Shown here piece after piece: positions 21,033 to 31,506 of a stretch of DNA of 64,000 nucleotides. The DNA comes from Chelydra serpentina. Taxonomy: Eukaryota; Chordata; Testudines; Chelydridae. The DNA lies in NCBI GenBank assembly GCA_037349315.1, contig JBAIAC010000008.1, forward strand, positions 33,888,001 to 33,952,000, given 5' to 3'. Position 1 is the stretch's first letter, and each line of letters starts with the position of its first letter. The notes below the pieces were generated by a model. It saw nothing but the letters and a program-made list of their open reading frames with translations. It had not been told where the DNA came from and made no database searches. The translations under genes were made by a program, and so were the position numbers.

Positions 21033-21706
21033 TGTAGAAGGGTTGGACTCACCCCTGCGGCGCCTCCTGCTGGTTGTTCCGGGGAATTAGCTCACCAGCC
21101 TCTGGAGCGCCCTCTGCAGGCCAGTGATCTGCCTGACCACTCTGGCCCATGTCCCTCCCAGGACCAAGTGCCCCTTTAACTGGGGTGTTGCCCCCTAGCA
21201 ATACCCCCAGATCTGGGTCTCCCCTCCCCAGGGGAACCCCAACTCACTATCCCCACCTCACCTCAGTCGTAGGCTACTGCCAGTCACCAGATAGCCCCCA
21301 CACCCTGGTGCAGACTACAGTATAAGCCACTCATCACAGGCAAAGGGGGTTTGGACCTGATGCCTTGGACCTACCCGTGGGCTGCCCTCGCAACCCCAGT
21401 ACGTAGACGGGCCTAACCCTAGGCCACAGCCTGGGGTTTTCTCAGGCCAGAGCTCCCCAAGCCTTCCCCAGCCCTGTTCCACCCTAGGTACCTGCTCAGG
21501 TCCCTGCAGCCAAGCCCTTCTCCCTCTAAAGGCAGAGAGAGAATCTTTCCTCCAGGCCCACTGCCCTTTTATAAGGGCCAGCTGGGCCCTGATTAAACTG
21601 GCCACAGCTGTGGCTGCTTTGCCAAACAGCCCAGCTTTCAGCCACAGCCCTCTCCCAGGGCTGTTTCCAGCCCCTCAGGGCAGGAGCGGGGTGCCACCCC
21701 GCGATA
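21033..21706 (-). mobile_element. Solo LTR with CACCT duplication
   Basis: A 674-bp GC-rich block flanked by CACCT at 21028-21032 and 21707-21711. Read on the minus strand it starts TATCGCGGGGTGGCACCCC, has CTTATAAAAGGGC (TATA box, about 21570) and ends ..CAACCCTTCTACA. Promoter position, CA end and 5-bp duplication fit a solo LTR. No internal retroviral or gypsy genes remain, so the class cannot be told. Confidence 0.6.
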
Positions 21707-21711
21707 CACCT

Positions 21712-22315
21712 CAAATTACAAAAGGTAAAATTTGCCTCAGTGCAGGTGACCTGCCGAAGGCTCTCTGACCACTTAATCCCTACTTAAGGAGAGTAGTAAG
21801 ATTTAACAGTGAAAAACAAACATGAGGAGGTGTGATGTGTGAACATATGGTGGAGTGGAGAATTTTGGTTGGTAGCCAGGAAGGTGTGCCTGGGCGGGTT
21901 TTGGCAGCTTAGAGAGATGGAGGAAAGGTTGCCTGTTCTTCTCTTTATCCCTCCTGCATTAGCACAGCAGGGCTAGGAGAAGCTATCTAGTGGGTTTGCA
22001 AAATGAGTGATTGTCTGAGGAATAGTTTCCCCATCAGATTAGACTAGAAGACCTGAACGTCCCTCAAAGCCTGAGAGAGTCCCGGTTTTCTGAGTTACCT
22101 GGCATCTGGTCATCCTATTTCTAACAGGTGAAGGGCAATCAGATCTGCTAGGTGTCATGACACTCTAACATTTGACAGCTCTGTCAGACCTCCCCACAGC
22201 TCAGGTAATAGGTCACTCACTATACAGCCTCTGAGCATCATTTGGCCTGGGGAATGTGCACTGGGTTAGGAGCCAAGAGACCATAGCTTCTGATCTCTCC
22301 TCTTCAACTGACTGT
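21712..22315. other. Unassigned DNA
   Basis: No gene or repeat recognised in this 600-base stretch. Confidence 0.5.
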
Positions 22316-22807
22316 TTTGACATTTCTGTTTAGTTCACAACCTTTTTTTTAACCAACCCAAGGCCTCATATCCCTATGCCAGGAGGCCTACAGCTATCAG
22401 GGGGGTTTCAAAAACAGATGAACCACCATCTTTTTGTATAACAACAGGGAAAAGACCAGGAAATACAGACTTCTGGAGTTTTCTAGGACACATGCTCACG
22501 TCCTTTACTTCAAAGTCGAAGTGTTTTTAGGGCCTTGGATGGGTTCTTTGCACTGGAGTTAACATAATCCATAAAGAATGTAGCATCACCTTAGCATCCA
22601 CAGAATGCCTCTACTCTACTCCAGAACCCAGCGTCTTCCAGTGAAGAGCTTAAGTAGCAGCCTACCGGTCAGACAAAATAATTTGCATCAAAGCTGGCCT
22701 TTCAGAATATCAGAAATCATCCAAAAGAAACAGCCCTGATAACATTCCCTTAACTATACACACAACACAACAGGAAATCCTGTTGTGAACTAAACAGAAA
22801 TGTCAAA
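22316..22807. repeat. 492-bp segment bounded by 26-bp perfect inverted repeats
   Basis: The 26 bases starting TTTGACATTTCTGTTTAGTT (22316-22341) reappear as an exact reverse complement at 22782-22807. The 440-bp interior has no recognisable coding or repeat sequence. Flanks show no obvious duplication (..CTGACTGT before, TCCTTAGG after). It may be an unknown DNA transposon, or a foldback/templated-insertion product. Confidence 0.85.
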
Positions 22808-23879
22808 TCCTTAGGACTCAACCTAAGGAATGTGCTGATGATATCCTTGATTTTTACAAAAGTGACATCAGTTGTAGGGGAAAAAAGAGGTTCACTCCTG
22901 AGGTCATCTTCAATTGCTGTACACTGCACATGTTTTATCCTGCAAGTGTAGCATACGTAGTACCTTTAGTCACTGCACACTATAAAAGAAAGGATGGGTT
23001 AACTGCTAAACAGTATTTGGATTCTAAGTAAATGCTCTGTTTAGAGTTCCTTTCAGTGGGTTATTGACTATACTTCCTGTGCTGTTTTGAAATATGTACT
23101 GTACTTTTAGTCCTGGCATAAGCCTCTCCTTTTTTTGTTTGGTGTCATAGATGAGCATAGTCCCACAGGCTGCTTGAACTCAGGTATAGGGAAGATGTCC
23201 TCTTTGGCCCAAAGTAGCATGGACAGTACTGTATTTACAGTACTACTTTGTTTTCAGTAAACAGAGGAAAGTACAGATTAAGAAGTGAAATCAGGTTACC
23301 TAGAGTGAGAGGGACTGCACAATGTAAATTTCACTCATAACCAGGAATTCCAGTGAAATGCTTTATATTATTTCCTTTCCCCAAAAAGCTGAATGAAGAG
23401 AGTGCAAGAGGAAGAGTTTGTGTGTTCTAGCTTTTTGCATTTAGAAGCCTTTGCTGAAGTCTGACACACTGGCAACTTTTCAGATGACTTGCAAGAATTT
23501 CCTAGAAGATGCCAGCACATCAGGCAGTGAGCAATTGGAGTGTGACAAGAATGAGTGGTGTAGTGTTTGACTGTGCCCACTGCATGGGTTTTAAACTGAT
23601 TATGTCTGTAGATGATACATGACATCAGTCAAGTAACTTCAGCTCAGTCCTGGAGAACATTTTCCCTCATCACACAGCACCACACAATTTGAATCCCTTA
23701 GATAAAAATAACTAGCATATAGAAAGTTCTTAGGCTCATTAATGAAGACAGTTCCATTCTTTTATAATACCCCATACTTCTTTTAGTTATTAAACACAAA
23801 ATGTATAATCAAAATTAGAGGCGAGAAGACCTGGTACATCAGCTAGTGTATCTGCCCGTCAACGCTATTCCCTGGAGTA
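22808..23879. other. Unassigned DNA
   Basis: Just over 1 kb with no gene, tail or termini recognised. Confidence 0.5.
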
Positions 23880-24012
23880 CATTTTCTTGTATGTTTGTTA
23901 ACTGCCCCAATGTTAGAACTTCTACCACCTGCCATAAGAGATGATTCTGTAATCTAATAGCTCTCACACTGTTAGGTAGCTTTTCCTGATATCCAACGAA
24001 AGCACACTACTT
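23880..24012 (-). mobile_element. Ancient CR1/L3-type fragment
   Basis: The segment ..CTCTCACACTGTTAGGTAGCTTTTCCTGATATCCAACG is the complement of the CR1 ORF2 region encoding the LR.N.R..FF motif (compare 10005-10020). Short and diverged. Confidence 0.5.
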
Positions 24013-24023
24013 GTCTAAACAAT

Positions 24024-24072
24024 GAGGAGTCCTTGTGGCACCTTAGAGACTAACAAATTTATTTGGGCATAC
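24024..24072. mobile_element. Penelope-like element tail fragment
   Basis: AATGAGGAGTCCTTGTGGCA continuing CCTTAGAGACTAACAAATTT matches the terminal segment of the element pair at 60601-60793. I recognise this tail as a Penelope-like retroelement end common in reptile genomes; assignment is from memory of the repeat, not a search. Confidence 0.5.
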
Positions 24073-24359
24073 TAGCTAAAGAATAAATTACTCAAAACAA
24101 TCATCATTATTATTTGTATTTCTTCCCCCTCTTCCCCAATTGCTTCATAAATGCATTTATTGTGTACCTAAAACCATAGAAGCAGAAATTGTTTAGCCAT
24201 CCACAGAATAGATATAGCATATAATGTGTAAACTTCCTCACAGTTACCTCTGTACCTCAACCCTGATACAGTATATGGGTACCATTTCTATCATAGGTGC
24301 TGACTCCATTGGTGCTCCAAGGCTGGAGCATCCCCGGGGAAAAAATGGTGGGTGCTGAG

Positions 24360-24564
24360 CACTGTTCCCTCTAAGCTGTGCATGTGTGCACACGTACACA
24401 GATCCTAAACCCTGCGCACACGGCGAAACACCGCGCGCACATACATTTACACAGAAGTACAACAATTTGCATAGAAGACATTTTTTGCGCACACGGCCTG
24501 TCAAAAATTTGCACAGAAGACATTTTTTGCGCACATGGCCTGTCAAAAATTAGAGGGAACATTG
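24360..24564. mobile_element. Non-autonomous hAT MITE
   Basis: A 205-bp element with inverted termini CACTGTTCCCTCTAA and TTAGAGGGAACATTG. GTGCTGAG precedes it (24352-24359) and TTGCTGAG follows (24566-24573), 7 of 8 identical. It interrupts another repeat containing GGTGCTGAGCACCCCCGC. It holds a 42-bp tandem duplication. Confidence 0.85.
24466..24549. repeat. Two tandem 42-bp units inside the hAT MITE
   Basis: TTTGCATAGAAGACATTTTT..GGCCTGTCAAAAA (24466-24507) is repeated at 24508-24549 with two differences, near the right terminus. Confidence 0.92.
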
Positions 24565-24844
24565 GTTGCTGAGCACCCCCGCAGCAGCCCCTATCAGCCC
24601 CCCCCCCCTCCCTAGCATCTTCTGCCTGCCGGCAGGCCCCACCAATCAGCACCTCCCCATCCCTCTCTTTGCCTTCCCCCCACCCCCCTCCGCAATCAGC
24701 TGTTTCTACTAGTTATCAGCTGTAATAACTACAGTTATCAGCTGTAATCAGCTACTAGCAATCAGCTGTAATATACTAGTTATCGGAGTTAGTTAAAGTC
24801 TGCCTTTTAAAAGTCCATTGTCCATATTCTGCAGCTCTCATTCC

Positions 24845-25200
24845 TTCCTTTCCTTAGAATCATGAAATCTTTCATTTCATGATCTCTTTCACCCAAGCTA
24901 CTTTACACCTTCAAATTTACAAACAATTCCTCCTTATTAGTCAGAAGCAAGTCTAAAATGGTTGCACCCCTGGTTACTTCCTCCACAATCTGAAACAAGA
25001 AATTGTCCCAAACACATTCCAATAACTTAATGGACATTTTGTGTTTTGCCAACTTTTCCAACAGATACCTGGGTAGTTAAAGTCCGCCATTACTACCAAG
25101 CTTATATTTTGGATATTTCTGTTATGTGTTCTAGAAATACCTCATCCACCTCCTTCTCCTGAAATACACTGTGGTCTTCCCAATGGTTTTCTTTAGCATA
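24845..25200 (-). mobile_element. Old CR1 endonuclease-region fragment
   Basis: The segment aligns by eye with 11990-12300 of the young CR1: CAAGAAATTGTCCCAAACAC, AGATACCTGGGTAGTTAAAGTCCGCCATTAC (abridged) and CTCATCCACCTCC.. correspond to the same endonuclease codons (GDFN region). No open frame survives. Confidence 0.7.
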
Positions 25201-26139
25201 TTATTAGTGTGAAATCACTTTTGCAGACTGGAATTGACAAATAATATTCTACCATAAATTCATGCATCTCTATACAGCACATTTGGCTATGGGTAGTATT
25301 AATGACAAATGATTTTGTGACCCTTAGTTTGTCTGAGCTCTTCATTCATCATACAAGAAGACTGGCTAATATAGCTAGTTTTCTTTGGAAAAAGGAAGTG
25401 GAGAGGAAGACACAAGGAAAAAGAAAATTGCAAGGAATGGAAAATAAAAAGTAGAACATAGCAACAAAATTACTCATAAATAATCAGGAACAACAGAAAT
25501 CTGTATGGTATTTCTGCATTATCCACAGGGAATTTCTCCTGGGATTTTTCTTGTTGTTTTCTGCTCTACTTGGTCCACTCCTAATAGCAAATATCAGTGC
25601 AAACCTTGAGCAAGGTCACGCTAAGTTTATTTATGAATTTATTAAACTGAAAAGTTAGTAAAGGCCAGGATCAATAGAAATCTGCACAAAAACTCCTGGA
25701 AACTGTGCGAGTCACAGAAACTTCACAGGGATTGCAGAATTCTGTGGAACATTTAAATAATACTTTATGCTAGTACTGGCCAAAGGACAACAATTCTGTT
25801 TCATGACAATGTTTGAGCTTTTGAAATTTATTTTTGTTCCACATTGGAACAAAGACAAAAGCTTTTGAATGTTTTTGCAAAACAGAAATGTGTCAAAATG
25901 TCCATTTGCAGATCAAAAAGGTCAAGTTTTCGATTTGTGTCTCTCTGTGGTGAGAGGTGACTGGAGAGTCCAACCTGGGCCTCAGAAAACTTCCCGTAAA
26001 AGTCTTTGTCGAAATCTATACATATTCACAAAATGTTTTGGCTTTAATGAAACAGCATATTTCAACATAAAATACATGTAGTCAAAATGTTCTCATCTGC
26101 TCTACCCTATGCTTTTAAAAGGCCCATCTAAAAAAATAA
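25201..26139. other. AT-rich DNA, nothing identified
   Basis: No gene or terminal structure recognised in this stretch. Confidence 0.5.
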
Positions 26140-26501
26140 GTTTATAGTAGGGCTGTCAAGCGATTAAAAAAAATTAATCGTGATTAATCACAATGTTAAA
26201 CAATAATAGAATACCATTATTTAAATATTTTTGATGTTTTCTACATTTTCAAATATATTGACTTTAATTACAACACAGAATACAAAGTGTACAGTGCTCA
26301 CTTTAAATGTATTTTTATTACAAATATTTGCATTGTAATAAACAAAAGAAATAGTGTTTTTCAATTCACCTAAAACAAGTACTGTAGTGCATTCTCTTTA
26401 TCATGAAAGTTGAACTTACAAATATAGAATTATGTACAAAAAATAATTGCATTCAAAAATAAAACAATGGAAAACTTTAGAGCCTACGTGTCCACTCAGT
26501 C

Positions 26502-27160
26502 CTACTTCTTGTTCAGCCAATCGCTCAGACAAACAGGTTTGTTTACATTTGCACGAGATAATGTTGCCTACTCCTTGTTTACAATGTCCCTTGAAAGTGA
26601 GAACAGGCATTCGCGTGGCACTGTTGTAGCCAGCGTCACAAGATGTTTACGTGCCAGATGCACTAAAGATTCATATGTCCCTTTATGCTTCAACCACCAT
26701 TCCAGAGGACATGCGTCCATGCTGATGACAGGTTCTGCTCAATAACAATCCAAAGCAGAGCAGACAGACGCATGTTCATGTTCATCATTTGAGTCAGATG
26801 CCACCAACAGAAGGTTGATTTTCTTTTTTGGTGGTTCGGGTTGTGTAGTTTCCACATCAGAGTGTTGCTCTTTTGAGACTTCTGAAAGCATGCTCCACAC
26901 CTCGTCCCGCTCAGAATTTTAGAAGGCACTTCAGATTCTTAAACCTTGGGTTGAGTGATGTAGCTATTTTTAGAAATCTCACATTGGTACCTTCTTTGCG
27001 TTTTGTCAAATATGTTCTGAAAGTGTTATTAAAACGGACATGTGCTGGGTCATCATCCGAGACTGCTATAATATGAAATATATGGCAGAATGTGGGTAAA
27101 ACAGAACAGGAAACATACAATTCTCCCCCAAAAAGTTCAGTCACAAATTTAATTAACACA
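26502..27160 (-). pseudogene. hAT transposase, C-terminal part (left arm and centre)
   Basis: Minus strand, read 27160 to 26502, with frameshifts and stops. It gives a segment with DDDPAHVRFNNTFRTYL and NVRFLKIATSLNPRFKNL (the ALDPRFK-type block of hAT transposases), then an acidic/Lys linker, then the dimerisation domain: CPLEWWLKHKGTYESLVHLA, RKHLVTLATTVPRE, FSLSRDIVNK, a TAG, then LSRANVNKPVCL. This order and the EWW..LA..YL..PATSVP.ER.FS..G pattern are those of the hAT C-terminal dimerisation (Dimer_Tnp_hAT) region. The N-terminal BED finger and most of the catalytic domain are absent. Confidence 0.75.
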
Positions 27161-27185
27161 TTTTTTTTTAACGAGCTTCATCAGC

Positions 27186-27380
27186 ATGGAAACATGTCTT
27201 CTGGAATAGTGGCTGAAACATGAAGGGGCATATGAATGTTTAGCATATTTGGCACATAAATACCTTGTAATGCCGTCTACAACATTTCTACACGAACGTC
27301 TGTTCTCACTTTCAGGTGACGTTGTAAATAAGAAGCGGGCAGCGTTATCTCCAGTAAATGTAAACAAACTTGTGTCTTAG
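27186..27380 (+). pseudogene. Second hAT dimerisation-domain copy (right arm)
   Basis: Plus-strand reading from 27186 gives METCLLE, a TAG, WLKHEGAYECLAYLAHKYLV, MPSTTFLHERLFSLSGDVVN, KKRAALSPVNVNKLVS, stop. It is the same domain as in the left arm, in opposite orientation and less damaged in its second half. This shows the arms duplicate real transposase sequence and not only termini. Confidence 0.75.
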
Positions 27381-27798
27381 TAATTGGCTGAATAAGAAGT
27401 AGGACTGAGTGGATGTGTAGGCTCTAAAGATTTACATTGTTTTGTTTTGGAGTGTAGTTATGTAACAAAAAATCTATATTTGTAAATTGCACTTTCACAA
27501 TAGAGACTGCACTACAGTACTTGTATGAGATGAATTAAAAAATATTATTTCTTTTGCTTATCATTTTTACAGTGCAAATATTTGCAATAAAAATAATATA
27601 AAGTGAGCACTGTATGCTTTGTATTCTGTGTTGTAATTGAAATCAATATATTTGAACATGTAGAAAAACATCCAGAAATATTTAATAAATTTTAGTTGGT
27701 ATTCTAACAGTGCGATTAAAAGTGCGATTAATCACGATTATTATTTTTTAGTTAATTACGTGAGTTAACTGCGATTTTTTGACAGCCCTAATTTATAG

Positions 27799-28777
27799 GC
27801 ATCTATAGGGAAATTCTTTCTATTTTTAACTGTAGATCCATAAAAAAGGATACACCCCTATCTTCATCTAATAACAACTGCTATTTATTGCAAATTACAA
27901 TAGTTTTTCAAGGCCAAAAACAGCATGTGACTCTGTAGGACAAACTCTCCAGTCCTTGCTCAGAACTCGGCAATACTCAGTAACCTTTTGCCATTGACCT
28001 CTGCTGCAGTGCTTATCTACTTTTTTTCAGGCACCTGACCTTTTACAGAAAAAAAATTATAACAAACCAGAAATGTACTAAAAGCAAAATAGCTTATAGA
28101 TCTGCCTGTAAAACAGCTCTCTGCTATCAGCTGAATTATCTTCCTATTGTTTACTGTCATCTGTCTCCCTCTTCTCTTCTACCCACCACAGTCTGGGATA
28201 ATTAGTTTGTTGAGTTACATTCTTGATTTGTCAGATAAACTGCTCAGGGCAAAAGCTTTGTATTCTTACATGTCTGTAAAATGTCACAAACACATATAGA
28301 TTAGTAGTAGTAATAATAACAGAAATAACTAGAATGTGTAAATATGTAAGTGATCATAAATAGACTTTGAAGTTAAAACTCCATCAAAATGAATGGGGGG
28401 AAATGTCTTCCATTTCAGTTTCAGGGCCAAATTCACTAGGGGTAAAAATATTCTGAAGTACCAAAGGCCTTAGGCTGTAATGGGTGTAGGCACTAACATG
28501 ACTGGTACTTTTGAAAATTTTATCCTAGAGTTGATGCAGAGAGTGACACATGTCTACCACCACATTCCCTTGGGGTTTCAGCCAGCTAATTGGAGGCAGC
28601 TGTAGTATACAGATGAAGCTCACTAGAAGGTCTGCTGTTAGAAGATTTGAATCATAGAAACCTTCCCATCCATAGAAAACTTTTCACACTAGGGAGCTCT
28701 CTGCCAGAGTTTATGCTAGTATAAATCAAAGTGAACCCTGGGTGATTTTGGCTTTCTGACTATAGAGCAATCAAGTG
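27799..28777. other. AT-rich DNA, nothing identified
   Basis: No supported gene or repeat terminus here. Confidence 0.5.
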
Positions 28778-30015
28778 TAACCCTTCTGCCAGTCAGAGTT
28801 GGCAGCAACAAGGGCGGGGTTCAGTATCTAGGGATTCCTTTTCAACAATACAACACAGAACCATCTCGAGCCCCCACCCAGTGACCTGGGACAATTACTG
28901 CCCCCTGGGTACCTTTAAGAGGCAATACTTCCCCTATCGCAAATACAGAGTCTGAGCGTAGCCAAAAAAAAAAAAAAGAAGCCTTTAATAAAAGGAGGGA
29001 AAGAATGCAGTATTAATTTGAGGAAACACCACAAACAAACTTTATAACCTTAAACCATGAGCAAAAACCCCATCACCTAGTAAGTTGGTCAGTGTTCGTT
29101 TCCCCTCAAAGTTCTTAAGCCTAGCAACCCAAACGTCCCCATCCCTTCTCTGCACTCCACTCACAGTTGCTGTCCTTGGACAGTGCAGACACAGAGTTCA
29201 GAGGTGCATCTACAGAGTTCACCTCCCACCCTGGGCAGAGGTGGGGAAGGAGGTACCGTATTCGCTTCGCTGCTCAGGCACTCACTCACTGCCCCTCTTT
29301 GTGGGGCTTTGCCCTGGCACTTGCTGCCAGCCAATCCTCTCTACCAGCTGCCCTACTGCCACTTGCCACACCTAGATGTCTTCAGGGCCCTCCACTTAAC
29401 ACAGCTCTCAGCAATTTCAGCTGTTAGTGGTGGAGCCTCACTGCTAGTACACACTGGATAATCTCTTGTATCAGAGACACTGTCCCAGAGCACATTGAAT
29501 ACTTAGACCTAGATATCAATGATTTCAGCTCCACAGCATTTAACAAGACTCTCAGTTGAGTCTAAATTATTTATTATTATACAGTGAAGAAGGAGAGAAA
29601 AAGAGTCAACTAGCATCTAGGGGATCTTTAGGGAAGACCCACACAACCAGGGCAAATATCTGTCCCCACCCTCTCTCAACTCAGTGGGCCTTAGAACCCC
29701 TGCCCCCCTGTCTAGCGAGTGCCGTTTAGTTGAGGGTGAGTCCTTCAATCGGGAAATACCATGTACAGTTCTGCCGCCCTGGATTCATACAACAAGGATA
29801 ACAACCCTTTATTACTCCTGCCTCAATAACAAGGAGACTGGGAATCCAACACCAGCCAAAAGTGACCATTTGGGCAAGCAATCCCATCATGCTGAGCATC
29901 TAGGCAGGGTGGGTGTGCCTATGCAGATGAGATCAGCTCCTGAAGTCCTCTTCCACAGCTCATCACTAGATGTCAGGGGAGAGCTCATTCAGACTCTGCT
30001 TACACAAGAAACTAA
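28778..30015. other. Possible LTR or unclassified interspersed repeat
   Basis: From TGTAACCCTTCTGCCAG (28778) a GC-richer block contains a poly-A tract (28963-28977), CCTTTAATAAAAGGAGGG and further C-rich sequence to about 30015. The TGTAACCC start and AATAAA suggest an LTR-type repeat, but no second TG/CA end or duplication was found and no frame has a known domain. Confidence 0.3.
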
Positions 30016-31088
30016 AGCCTAGTGGTAATACCCCATATTCTCTGTGAATTCTTCAGGGCGAAAATGGGCATTTTCACACACACAAAAAACCAGAGGTACT
30101 TATACATTTTCCAAAGCAAAATTTCCCATTATGTGAGCTTCCCACCTCTTTTGAGAGCTGAAACAGTGTTTATTTCGCCCTGTTTAATTAAGGTTGAAAT
30201 GTGTACCTTGGAATTGTTCAGCATTAGTGAAACTATTTACAATAAAGATGTCCAATTCTGACAGACTCTCCATCATGAATGAAATAATCATATCTGAAAA
30301 TTAATTAAGCTTTCAGACTAATGAAAGTGAAGGGAAAGCTTTAGGCTCTCATGCATTGTCTCTGAGAGTATGAAGACCTTAAAGAAATTTTAGCCACATT
30401 ATTGTCAGACATTTAAATGTGGTGTTAATATCTGAAAATGCTTTGGACAACCTTCTCCCTGCCAAACTGCTACCATTTTTCTGAGTTTGAAGTGGGAAGG
30501 GAGCTTAATAGTGGGGCTGATCAGAACCTGGAATTCCCATTTTGCAGGAAATTTTTTAAAAAATCAATCCACATTGGCAAAAATACTCAACATTTCAAAA
30601 TTTCCCACAGAATGGGCATTCCAAAATGTTGTTTAGAAAAAATCAAAACCCCTTTTCAAAACAAAATCGATGATTCTCCGAGTGCCCAGAGATACAACAG
30701 TCTTTGTTCCCAGTCTCCCTGCCATACAACGGGAAAACCAGTAGTCCTGGAGCCCTGGCTCGAAAGTGTCCATTTCATCACATCGGCATTTTCCAACGGT
30801 AAATGTTCCATTGGAAAACGTCCCACCAGCTCCAGCTAATAGCTGTAAGCAGGCTTACATTGCCAGAAGTGACTGGTGATTTTGGGTGCCTCCATTTTTG
30901 GGTGCCCATTCTAAGGCATCTTAAAGAGACCTGATTTCGAGCCAATGGCTGCTCAGCACTCCTAAAAAACAGACTCCTGTGTTCCAATTTTACCCATGTA
31001 GATGCGGCCTAAGAAGTAAGTGTGACTGTCAGAGTACGAGGCAGAAGAGAAGTTGCATTAGAGAGTAACTTGATAAAAGCTCAGATGT
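30016..31088. other. Unassigned DNA
   Basis: No recognisable gene. The short frame around 30438-30839 has no motif I can name. Confidence 0.5.
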
Positions 31089-31506
31089 TGTCAAGAATCA
31101 GGGCCTGCAGCAGAGCTAGTATCCGGGCAGCCCCATTAGTACAGCTGGCCTGCAGCAGGCTGCCTGATGGCGGGAGGGCTCAGCAGGACAGCTCCTAATC
31201 CCGCAGCAGCAGCAACTCAAAGGCTGCTAAGTGCTCATGCCCACCCCTGTGGCTGTTCCTGTGTTACTTTGTTCCTGCTGCTCCTGCCTTGCATCCAGCT
31301 TTGCCTCTGTTCTGCCCTTGCCTTGAACCCTTCCTTGCCTGATACCCTGCTCTCCAGTTTGACCCTTGGCTCTGGCTTCTGACTACTGACTCTGACTCTG
31401 ACCCTCACCCTCCTCCTTGGTTCCTGATGCTGGCTCCAACCACCAGGCCTGATGCCTGCTCTGACCAGTGGGCTATACTGCCCTTGTCCTGCTTGCCTGA
31501 TAGACA
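31089..31506 (+). mobile_element. Solo LTR, sushi-type chromovirus
   Basis: Starts TGTCAAGAATCAGGGCCTGCAG and shares an interleaved pattern with the LTR at 61452-61812 (minus strand): both have TGTCA.GAA.CAGGGCCTGCAGCA.AGC.AGT, CAGCTGGCCTG.AG..GCTGC.TGAT and a pyrimidine-rich 3' half with repeated CTGACTC-type words. The right end is set at TAGACA (31506) and is approximate. No internal region is present. Confidence 0.6.

Larger units (their letters stand above)
26148..27790. mobile_element. Inverted-duplication hAT element
   Basis: A 1643-bp element starts TAGGGCTGTCAAGCGATTAA and ends ..TTTTTTGACAGCCCTA, flanked by GTTTATAG (26140-26147) and ATTTATAG (27791-27798), a 7/8 match to an 8-bp hAT duplication. 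The left arm (26148 to about 26735) and right arm (about 27172 to 27790) are diverged inverted copies of the same 3' end, each containing the C-terminal part of a hAT transposase gene in opposite orientation. The central 440 bp (26736-27171) is single copy and continues the left arm's transposase. One boundary duplication around the whole implies it moved as a unit with two 3' ends. Confidence 0.85.
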
